Shown piece by piece: positions 1 through 4,111 of a stretch of DNA of 6,068 nucleotides. This stretch comes from UBA9715 sp003452695 (lineage in GTDB: Bacteria > Actinomycetota > Coriobacteriia > Coriobacteriales > Eggerthellaceae). The notes under the pieces are model-generated. The model was not told the DNA's origin. It was given only the letters and a program-made list of their open reading frames with translations, and did not search any database. The position numbers and the translations under genes are program-made. Positions within the stretch are counted from its first letter, which is position 1. Each line of letters opens with the position of its first letter. The stretch lies in NCBI GenBank assembly GCA_946625225.1, contig CAMOTA010000154.1:1-6068 (forward strand), given 5' to 3'.

Positions 1-1
1 C

Positions 2-20
2 ATTTCCGCTTCGCGGAAAT
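2..20. repeat. Short perfect hairpin at left edge
   Basis: ATTTCCGC (2-9) and GCGGAAAT (13-20) form a perfect 8-bp inverted repeat with a 3-nt loop. A second small inverted repeat, GCGCT/AGCGC (30-34/37-41), follows. No reading frame covering it can be supported as coding. It may be the tail of a terminator of a gene outside the window or an intergenic palindromic repeat unit; the sequence alone does not decide. Confidence 0.5.
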
Positions 21-56
21 AACGGCTCCGCGCTAAAGCGCTCCGCCCGTCGGCCA

Positions 57-79
57 AAAACAGCCCACAGGGCTGTTTT
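57..79. terminator. Strong intrinsic-terminator-like hairpin, potentially bidirectional
   Basis: AAAACAGCCC (57-66) pairs perfectly with GGGCTGTTTT (70-79) around a 3-nt loop: a 10-bp stem with a GC core and a T run closing it on the plus strand (TTTTCTT). Because the stem has A on one side and T on the other it could work in both directions. GTCGG (49-53) and CCGAC (91-95) flank it and could extend the structure. On the plus strand it would end a gene lying left of the window; on the minus strand it could be a second stop for readthrough from the tRNA-Ser gene. Confidence 0.7.
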
Positions 80-98
80 CTTGACGGCCTCCGACCTC

Positions 99-118
99 AT
101 CGGTTCGAATCCCCGGCA
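99..118 (+). other. Orphan tRNA T-arm-like motif (possible tRNA remnant)
   Basis: GGTTCGAATCCC (102-113) is the canonical T-loop of a tRNA with part of its stem. It is identical, in inverted orientation, to the T-arm of the real tRNA-Ser (182-193). The remaining T-stem positions do not pair (AT and C opposite CCG), and upstream there is a terminator-like hairpin rather than anticodon or D arms, so this is not a functional tRNA. It could be a 3'-end remnant left by recombination or by an integrated element, or chance. No integrase gene is visible in the window. Confidence 0.35.
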
Positions 119-135
119 GATTCTCGCGCAATGCG

Positions 136-159
136 AAGGCCCCCATTGCTGGGGGCCTT
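136..159 (-). terminator. Probable terminator of tRNA-Ser
   Basis: AAGGCCCCC (136-144) and GGGGGCCTT (151-159) form a perfect 9-bp, GC-rich stem with a 6-nt loop, starting 9 bases beyond the encoded CCA end of the minus-strand tRNA-Ser. Position and strength fit a Rho-independent terminator for the tRNA. The weak point is the lack of a real U tract after the stem on the minus strand (only TT, then CGCATTG), so termination may be leaky, with the 57-79 hairpin as a backup. Confidence 0.6.
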
Positions 160-168
160 GGAATAACG

Positions 169-259
169 TGGCGGAGGAGTAGGGATTCGAACCCTAGAAC
201 GGCTTTTGGCCGTTACTCACTTAGCAGGCGAGCACCTTCGGCCTCTCGGTCACTCCTCC
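169..259 (-). tRNA. tRNA-Ser, anticodon GCU
   Basis: A complete class II tRNA on the minus strand, 91 nt including an encoded 3' CCA. The 7-bp acceptor stem is GGAGGAG (253-259 complement) with CTCCTCC (173-179 complement), followed by discriminator G and CCA (172-169). The anticodon stem-loop is CTCGC-CTGCTAA-GTGAG, with one G-U pair, giving anticodon GCU (complement of 223-225), which reads AGU and AGC serine codons. The long variable arm AACGGC-CAAAA-GCCGTT (complement of 198-214) is the serine identity element, and G discriminator also fits serine. The T-arm AGGGTTCGAATCCCT is perfect. A promoter lies immediately upstream and a hairpin downstream, so it appears to be a single-gene transcription unit divergent from the LRR gene. 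Confidence 0.97.
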
Positions 260-273
260 ATTTGCAAATTGTG

Positions 274-303
274 ATGTTACCTGACTTTCGATTCGCCTGT
301 CAA
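274..303 (-). promoter_or_regulatory. Promoter of tRNA-Ser
   Basis: On the minus strand a perfect -35 box TTGACA (complement of 298-303) is followed after 18 bases by TAACAT (complement of 274-279; 4 of 6 matches to TATAAT). The expected start point near 267 would leave a leader of about 8 nt before the mature tRNA 5' end at 259, typical of a tRNA gene. This is a housekeeping sigma-70/SigA-type promoter by sequence; activity is inferred. Confidence 0.75.
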
Positions 304-381
304 GCGCCGTGCTTCTCAACATTTTCTCAGGAACGACGCTTATCTTTCTGAGCATCGGAAGTTAGTAAGCGACGTAAGTTG

Positions 382-386
382 GGAGG
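382..386 (+). promoter_or_regulatory. Ribosome binding site of the LRR protein gene
   Basis: GGAGG lies 5 bases before ATG 392 and 8 bases before the adjacent ATG 395. Both starts are in frame and differ by one Met, so the true start could be either; 395 has the more usual spacing. The 260-391 gap otherwise holds the divergent tRNA promoter and a short inverted pair CTCAG/CTGAG (326-330/348-352); I see no convincing plus-strand -35/-10 pair (TATCTT at 341-346 has no -35 partner). Confidence 0.75.
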
Positions 387-391
387 ACACG

Positions 392-1057
392 ATGATGAAC
401 GGGGCAAAAGTTATATCGAAGAAGGTGTGGGCGATTGCGCTGGCGGCATGCTTGGCTGCACTAGCGTTCGCGTGGAGCGCGGCATCGGCACAGCCTGCGT
501 GGGCAGTGGACCAGGGCAGCCTTGCTGCCGGAAGCATGCAGACTCAGGCAGGGGGGCTGTATCCGGGCCAGACCTTCAAGGTGAACGGCAATACCTATAG
601 GGTAACGGACGTTTCCGACGATTTCGATGACCTGGACGAGGCAATGCTCGTTTCCTACGGTTCGACGAACAAGGCACCCAAGATTAACACCGTGCGTTAC
701 CAGGGGCGCACCTTCGAAGTGGACACCATCGGCGCGAACGCTTTCAACAACGCACGCGGCCATCAGATTACCTCGGTTACGCTCGGCAGGAACGTTGACG
801 CAATCGGCCCGAAGGCCTTCTATGGATGCAAGAAGCTGGCGAAGGTGAACATGCGCTCGTGCGACGTTATCGACATCGACCGCGGCTGGCAGGGTTACTA
901 TCTGGACGATATGGACATTCGCTCCGCCGCCTTCAAGAACGCCGGCACCAAGAACGTGAAGGTGTACTGCGGGTCTGGCAACGCCTCGTTCCAGAAGGTG
1001 TTCAAGCAGGCACTCATTAGCTGTGGCATGAAGTCGAGCGTGAAGGTTGTGCGCTAG
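392..1057 (+). CDS. Small secreted BspA-type leucine-rich-repeat protein
   Basis: 221 residues. The N-terminus (residues 1-38) is a signal peptide: basic K6, K10, K11, a hydrophobic Ala/Leu/Trp stretch at 12-31, and candidate cleavage sites ASA (after 33) or AWA (after 38). An LAAC sequence at 17-20 resembles a lipobox but sits in the middle of the hydrophobic segment, so lipoprotein status is doubtful. The middle (about 107-155) has LRR_5/BspA-style repeats: an IGxxAF unit at 113-118, ITSVTLGRNVDAIGPKAF at 126-143 and then GCKKLAKV at 145-152. Only about two clear repeats are present, fewer than in typical BspA adhesins, followed by a divergent segment with another AF (about 178) and a short C-terminal tail. 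Members of this repeat family are often surface or secreted proteins that bind host or cell-surface partners; the specific partner here is unknown. There is no LPxTG, SLH or transmembrane anchor at the C-terminus, so release into the medium or loose wall association is inferred. It precedes the regulator gene by 155 bases and may share its regulation, but no evidence proves an operon. Confidence 0.85.
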   Translation: MMNGAKVISKKVWAIALAACLAALAFAWSAASAQPAWAVDQGSLAAGSMQTQAGGLYPGQTFKVNGNTYRVTDVSDDFDDLDEAMLVSYGSTNKAPKINTVRYQGRTFEVDTIGANAFNNARGHQITSVTLGRNVDAIGPKAFYGCKKLAKVNMRSCDVIDIDRGWQGYYLDDMDIRSAAFKNAGTKNVKVYCGSGNASFQKVFKQALISCGMKSSVKVVR

Positions 1058-1069
1058 CCGACCGGTGAA

Positions 1070-1127
1070 GACGGCCCTTGGCGCGATCTGTTCTGCAAGA
1101 CGCGGCGCGGGTTTGCACGGGGCCGTC
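1070..1127 (+). repeat. Long-range 8-bp inverted repeat downstream of the LRR gene
   Basis: GACGGCCC (1070-1077) and GGGCCGTC (1120-1127) are perfect complements 42 bases apart, and TGCAA/TTGCA (1094-1098/1113-1117) nests inside. It begins 12 bases after the LRR stop codon. It could fold into a large stem-loop in the LRR transcript 3' end; it lacks a U tract, so it is not a standard terminator. The second arm ends 3 bases before a -10-like TACAAT (1131-1136), so it could alternatively be an operator. The -10 has no good -35 at 16-18 bases, so that promoter is weakly supported. Confidence 0.35.
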
Positions 1128-1157
1128 CGTTACAATGGTCTCGAGAGCACGGCACGT

Positions 1158-1189
1158 GTCGGAAGCCTTTCAGCCGGAGGGCTTCCGAC
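1158..1189 (+). promoter_or_regulatory. Perfect 10-bp hairpin in the response-regulator leader
   Basis: GTCGGAAGCC (1158-1167) and GGCTTCCGAC (1180-1189) form a perfect 10-bp stem with a 12-nt loop. It ends 23 bases before the regulator start and 14 bases before its ribosome binding site. It could be the terminator of the upstream LRR gene (followed only by GGCTTTAT, a weak T tract), a leader-RNA element, or an inverted-repeat operator. If the TACAAT at 1131-1136 is the promoter, the hairpin would lie in the 5' leader. Confidence 0.55.
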
Positions 1190-1212
1190 GGCTTTATGGA
1201 TGTGAGGTAGCC

Positions 1213-1884
1213 ATGCGCATTCTAGTAGTCGAGGACGAGGCGCACATTGCAAAGTACCTTGCGAAAAGCTTGCGGGCCGAAGGATTTGCCGTGGATTGCG
1301 CGGCCGATGGCATCGACGGGCTGGATAAGGCGCTTTCGGGTGCATACGATGCCATTACGCTGGACATCATGTTGCCCGGCATGAACGGCTACGATGTTTG
1401 CCGCGAACTGCGTTCCAAAAACATAGCCACGCCCGTGCTTATGCTAACGGCAAAAGACGGCGAGTACGACGAGGCGGACGCGTTGGACATCGGGGCCGAC
1501 GACTTCTTGCGCAAGCCGTTTTCCCTTGTGGTTCTGATTGCCCGGATTCGCGCCCTGACTCGGCGCGGGGCCTCGTCTACGGGCAGCGAGCTGCGCGTTG
1601 GCCCACTTGCCCTGGACACGCGCGCCAAAACGGTGTCGCGCGATGGCGCGTTCATCGAGCTGACGCCGCGGGAGTTTTCGCTGCTGGAATACCTGATGGT
1701 GAACGAAGGGCAGGCCCTTTCGAAGGCGCAGTTGCTTGAACGCGTATGGGGCATCGATTTCGCGGCAGATGAAAACGTGGTCGAAGTGTATATTGGATAT
1801 CTACGCAAAAAGGTGGACGCTCCGTTCGACTATCGCCTGATAGAAACGGTGCGTGGCGTGGGTTATCGCCTTGCACAGCCGTAG
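1213..1884 (+). CDS. OmpR/PhoB-family two-component response regulator
   Basis: 223 residues, the usual length for the family. The receiver domain (1-115) has the acidic pair E7-D8, phospho-acceptor D51 in the LDIMLPGMNG motif, switch T79 and conserved K101 before P102-F103. The C-terminal winged-helix DNA-binding domain (about 125-221) has the LTPREFSLLEYLMVN helix, the recognition region LLERVWGIDF and ENVVEVYIGYLRKKVD, and the closing wing ETVRGVGYRL, so phosphorylated protein should bind tandem DNA sites and control transcription. The frame is open back to 1078, but the start at 1213 is chosen because it begins exactly at the conserved MRILVVEDE receiver strand and has GAGGT (1204-1208) just upstream; the 45 extra residues have no domain sense. 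The histidine kinase downstream is the natural partner. Target genes cannot be read from the window; the LRR gene upstream is a candidate by proximity only. Confidence 0.96.
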   Translation: MRILVVEDEAHIAKYLAKSLRAEGFAVDCAADGIDGLDKALSGAYDAITLDIMLPGMNGYDVCRELRSKNIATPVLMLTAKDGEYDEADALDIGADDFLRKPFSLVVLIARIRALTRRGASSTGSELRVGPLALDTRAKTVSRDGAFIELTPREFSLLEYLMVNEGQALSKAQLLERVWGIDFAADENVVEVYIGYLRKKVDAPFDYRLIETVRGVGYRLAQP

Positions 1885-1901
1885 AGCTGCGCAACGGCTG
1901 T
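1875..1901 (+). terminator. Hairpin overlapping the regulator stop codon (weak terminator or attenuator)
   Basis: ACAGCCGT (1875-1882) pairs with ACGGCTGT (1894-1901) across an 11-nt loop that contains the rest of the TAG stop codon. It is followed by TGTTGTG, a broken T-rich tail. The structure may reduce but probably not abolish transcription from the regulator into the histidine kinase, giving unequal expression of the pair. A functional role is inferred from position. Confidence 0.4.
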
Positions 1902-1946
1902 TGTTGTGCGGCCGTGTGTTTGGAAGCAGGTGCAAGAGTTGGGTCG

Positions 1947-1974
1947 GGCGGCCGGGCGCAACCCGGCGGCCGCC
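1947..1974 (+). repeat. GC-rich bulged stem-loop in front of the histidine-kinase start
   Basis: GGCGGCCGGG (1947-1956) pairs with CCCGG (1962-1966) and CCGCC (1970-1974), leaving a 3-nt CGG bulge and a 5-nt loop CGCAA. All ten pairs are G-C. It ends 17 bases before the kinase ATG, where the ribosome binding site is weak (GGGA at 1983-1986). It may limit ribosome access or stabilise a processed transcript; this is inference from position. Confidence 0.45.
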
Positions 1975-1991
1975 ATGGAAACGGGATTGCT

Positions 1992-3935
1992 ATGGCAGGG
2001 TTTTCGGCGCGGGGCATACGGTTTCGCGTAACGGCGGTTGCGACCGTCGGTGCATTGCTGGTGGGCGCAATGGTTGTTGTGACCACCGCGTTTGCTATGC
2101 GGTCGGTGCTGGAGCAAACCATTACCAACGACCTGAGCGACCATCTGGACAAGGCCCAAGAAGCGGTCGAGGCCGGAAATCCCGAGCTTGCCGTGCAGTT
2201 TGCCGGCAGCGACATCATGCAGGTTATTGATGAAAACGGAGAAGTAATAGCGTCGTCGGCTAATGCGCGCAACCTGGCCGCCATCGTCGAGGACTGGAAC
2301 GACGACGATGCCGTCGAACTTGCAAACATGCGGCTTCGGGAATCGAATGGCGCAAACAGCGCTGCATCGTCGGGGGAGCCCGCAGGTCAAAACAGCGAAT
2401 CGGCTCCGGATGTGCAGGCGGCTGAAAACGCCGCAGCTGCCGCCGCTGCCGCCGCCGCTGCGTACGTTCCACCTGTTGCGCCAGCGGCCGATTATGACGA
2501 CGGTCCCGACGAACCCGATCCCGAACCCGATGATGACCCCGACCCCGACCCCGACCCCGACGACGACGCGAAAGTTCGGGAACAGGCGGCTTCGGCGCCT
2601 GCCGCGGTTGTTGTCGAGCCCGACAATCGCAACTATGCCGAACCCGTCGAGGTTGAAGACTACGGCGACGATTTCGGCGACGATTATGACTCCGACGATT
2701 ACGACGACGATATCGATTATGATGCCGACGCCGATGCGGACGACGATTTCGACGCCGATGCGGACGATTCCGATGCAGACGACGCCGACGATGCAGACGA
2801 CGACAGGAGCACGCGAGGCATTCCGGCGCCCCCGGTTTCCCTGGTGCCGCGCGCCTATGCGGCAGAGCCGGAGCCTGCCGACAACGCATCCTATGTGGAT
2901 GCATCGAACCTGTTCGGCGACGAGGGCCCCTATCTCGTAATGCAGCGCAAAATTGATGCCCCGGACGGGGCGGTCACCCTTGCCGCCATGACCTCCCTCG
3001 CACCTGCAATGCACGGCGCGCAGGCGGCTGCCCAGCTCATTGCGATAATCATGGCCGTGCTGCTCGTTGCCGTTGCTGTGGCCGTGTGGTTCTTGGCGGG
3101 AAGGACGCTGCGTCCCGTCGAGGAAATGCGGGCAAGCGTAGCAGAGATAAATGCAAGCGACCTAAGCGTGCGCGTGCCCATTCCGCGGCAAGACCCCGAT
3201 TTGGCTCCGCTCGCTCAGACCTTCAACGAGCTTCTGGGTCGCATCGAGTCGGCTCTGGACATGCAGAGGCGCTTCCTATCGGATGCATCCCACGAGCTGA
3301 AAAGCCCCATAGCTGCCAGCAGCCTGATGCTCGAGGCCATGCGCGAATATCCCGAATTGGTGGACGACCAGCAGGTAATCGAGGACCTTTCGGGCGAAAA
3401 CGCGCGCATGGAACGCATCGTGGGCAACATGCTGGTGCTGGAGCGCATCGACGAAGGACGCTTGGAAGTAAGCCCTGCGCCAATCGATCTGCTGGACGTC
3501 TTGCTCGAAGAGGTGGCGGTGCTTTCCGGCAATGGGCGCATTCCCATCGATGCGAGCGCAGTGCAGCCGCTCATTTGCGTGGCCGATCGCGAACAGCTTA
3601 GCCACGTGGTGCGCAACCTTTTGGACAATGCGCAGAAATACGCGGCAAGTACCGTGCGCCTTTCGTGCGAAGAGGTGGATGGCAATGTGCGCATAACCGT
3701 AAGCGACGATGGTCCCGGAATACCCGAGAAAGACCGTGACCGCGTGTTCGATCGCTTCGTACGGCTCGAGGAGGGAGACGCCCGGCGCAAGGAAAGCACC
3801 GGTCTTGGCCTTTCGGTGGCGCGCAGTTCCGCCAGCCAGATCGGGGGCACGGTGCGCTTCGTAGACCCCGAACTGGGCGGTGCAACCGCCATCCTCGAAT
3901 TCCCCCTGGTAGACGACGCTTCACCTCTGGGATAG
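1992..3935 (+). CDS. Membrane sensor histidine kinase with an Asp-rich extracytoplasmic insert
   Basis: 647 residues from ATG 1992. Order of parts: TM1 about 13-36; extracytoplasmic region 37-345; TM2 about 346-369; HAMP about 370-421; HisKA with phospho-acceptor H434 in SHELKSP; HATPase_c with N box (NLLDNAQKY, N542 and N546), G1 box DDGPGIP (572-578), F box VFDRF and G2 box TGLGLSVA (603-610). All catalytic motifs are intact, so it should autophosphorylate H434 and pass phosphate to D51 of the regulator encoded 107 bases upstream. The sensor region is unusual: a normal-looking part (37-118), an Ala11 run (147-157), a Pro-Asp block (167-192, 16 of 26 residues acidic), and a block at 223-271 with 30 Asp in 49 residues, before a folded-looking segment near TM2 (about 300-332). 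An open frame continues upstream to a GTG at 1914, but ATG 1992 is preferred because it sits just before the basic/TM1 segment and the extra 26 residues lack a ribosome site; the site for 1992 (GGGA) is itself weak. The ligand is unknown. Confidence 0.94.
   Translation: MAGFSARGIRFRVTAVATVGALLVGAMVVVTTAFAMRSVLEQTITNDLSDHLDKAQEAVEAGNPELAVQFAGSDIMQVIDENGEVIASSANARNLAAIVEDWNDDDAVELANMRLRESNGANSAASSGEPAGQNSESAPDVQAAENAAAAAAAAAAAYVPPVAPAADYDDGPDEPDPEPDDDPDPDPDPDDDAKVREQAASAPAAVVVEPDNRNYAEPVEVEDYGDDFGDDYDSDDYDDDIDYDADADADDDFDADADDSDADDADDADDDRSTRGIPAPPVSLVPRAYAAEPEPADNASYVDASNLFGDEGPYLVMQRKIDAPDGAVTLAAMTSLAPAMHGAQAAAQLIAIIMAVLLVAVAVAVWFLAGRTLRPVEEMRASVAEINASDLSVRVPIPRQDPDLAPLAQTFNELLGRIESALDMQRRFLSDASHELKSPIAASSLMLEAMREYPELVDDQQVIEDLSGENARMERIVGNMLVLERIDEGRLEVSPAPIDLLDVLLEEVAVLSGNGRIPIDASAVQPLICVADREQLSHVVRNLLDNAQKYAASTVRLSCEEVDGNVRITVSDDGPGIPEKDRDRVFDRFVRLEEGDARRKESTGLGLSVARSSASQIGGTVRFVDPELGGATAILEFPLVDDASPLG
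2430..2462 (+). repeat. Polyalanine-coding run in the kinase sensor region
   Basis: Eleven consecutive Ala codons (residues 147-157 of the histidine kinase), mostly GCC and GCT with single GCA and GCG codons. Mixed codon use argues against a fresh single-triplet expansion, although GCC/GCT patches could still slip. It marks the border between the ordinary sensor part and the acidic insert, and could form a short helix or flexible hinge. Confidence 0.85.
2535..2558 (+). repeat. Tandem hexamer repeat (GACCCC x4) encoding Asp-Pro
   Basis: Four perfect tandem copies of GACCCC, followed by three GAC codons (2559-2567). They encode the Asp-Pro repeats of the kinase insert. Because the unit is 6 bases, slippage would change the number of Asp-Pro pairs without breaking the frame. 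The identical codons suggest recent expansion or ongoing length change. Confidence 0.9.
2727..2767 (+). repeat. 17-bp direct repeat within the Asp-rich tract
   Basis: GACGCCGATGCGGACGA occurs at 2727-2743 and again at 2751-2767, a 24-base period equal to 8 residues of the kinase. The surrounding 2658-2804 is built of GAC/GAT codons with interspersed GCC, GCG and GCA. This points to growth of the acidic block by unit duplication. Confidence 0.85.
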
Positions 3936-3948
3936 CGCATCGCCCGTG

Positions 3949-3981
3949 AAAAGCGACTGCAAGGCGAGGTAAGTCGTCTTT
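3949..3981 (+). terminator. Weak terminator-like hairpin after the histidine kinase
   Basis: CGACT (3954-3958) and AGTCG (3972-3976) form 5 pairs around a 13-nt loop. Flanking AAA (3949-3951) and TTT (3979-3981) can extend it across a G-U and a mismatch. It begins 14 bases after the kinase stop. The stem is short, so termination is plausible but poorly supported. Confidence 0.25.
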
Positions 3982-3992
3982 GCGGTACTGAA

Positions 3993-4023
3993 CTTATCAA
4001 TAAAGATAAGAATTTCATATAAA
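3993..4023 (+). promoter_or_regulatory. Putative promoter with overlapping palindromic operator for the Ser/Thr kinase
   Basis: TTATCA (3994-3999; 4 of 6 to TTGACA), an 18-base spacer and TATAAA (4018-4023; 5 of 6 to TATAAT) form a promoter-like pair in an AT-rich island (about 3990-4045) that stands out from the GC-rich surroundings. A perfect inverted repeat CTTATC (3993-3998) - 6 bases - GATAAG (4005-4010) overlaps the -35 box and spacer, the place where a dimeric repressor would block RNA polymerase. The expected start near 4030 gives a leader of about 80 nt before ATG 4112. The binding protein is unknown. Confidence 0.5.
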
Positions 4024-4101
4024 ATATCACAAGAAATAAATTGCAGCTCCGCTACCTATGCATTCACGGGTGCGGTGGAGTCTTATGTGCAGGCAGGATG
4101 C

Positions 4102-4106
4102 GAGGT
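4102..4106 (+). promoter_or_regulatory. Ribosome binding site deciding the Ser/Thr kinase start
   Basis: GAGGT at 4102-4106 lies 5 bases before ATG 4112. Two earlier in-frame ATGs exist: 4058, with no ribosome site, and 4085, with GGAG at 4077-4080 only 4 bases away. The 4112 start is preferred because it places the kinase fold 10-12 residues from the N-terminus, but 4085 (659 residues) cannot be excluded. Confidence 0.6.
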
Positions 4107-4111
4107 TGACA

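Noticed and set aside
3..180. Plus-strand open frame from the left edge to a stop at 178-180, and a short minus-strand frame from ATG near 100 to the left edge
   Set aside because: The first runs through two terminator-like hairpins into the tRNA; the second is about 33 codons, spans a perfect hairpin and has no good ribosome site.
1078..1212. N-terminal extension of the response regulator
   Set aside because: The extra 45 residues include the hairpin region and have no homology-like features; the start at 1213 matches the receiver domain and has a ribosome site.
1914..1991. GTG start giving a 26-residue longer histidine kinase
   Set aside because: No ribosome site upstream, and the extension is Gly/Arg-rich sequence encoded by the GC hairpin.
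2430..2567. CRISPR-like array in the repeated tract
   Set aside because: The repeats are short, contiguous, in-frame codon repeats with no spacers.
2490..2804. EF-hand, dockerin or thrombospondin-3 type calcium-binding repeats in the Asp-rich tract
   Set aside because: The Asp spacing is irregular and the conserved Gly and hydrophobic positions of these loops are absent; only general acidic composition is supported.
2260..2940. Further long open frames on both strands in the acidic region
   Set aside because: Their translations are low-complexity Arg/His- or Thr/Pro/Met-rich runs, which arise from the same repeats read out of frame.
1863..3014. Long minus-strand open frame (383 codons) opposite the histidine kinase
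   Set aside because: It is a shadow of the GAC/GAT-rich plus-strand codons, which read as runs of Val and Ile on the other strand; it has no domain sense, while the plus frame has intact kinase motifs.
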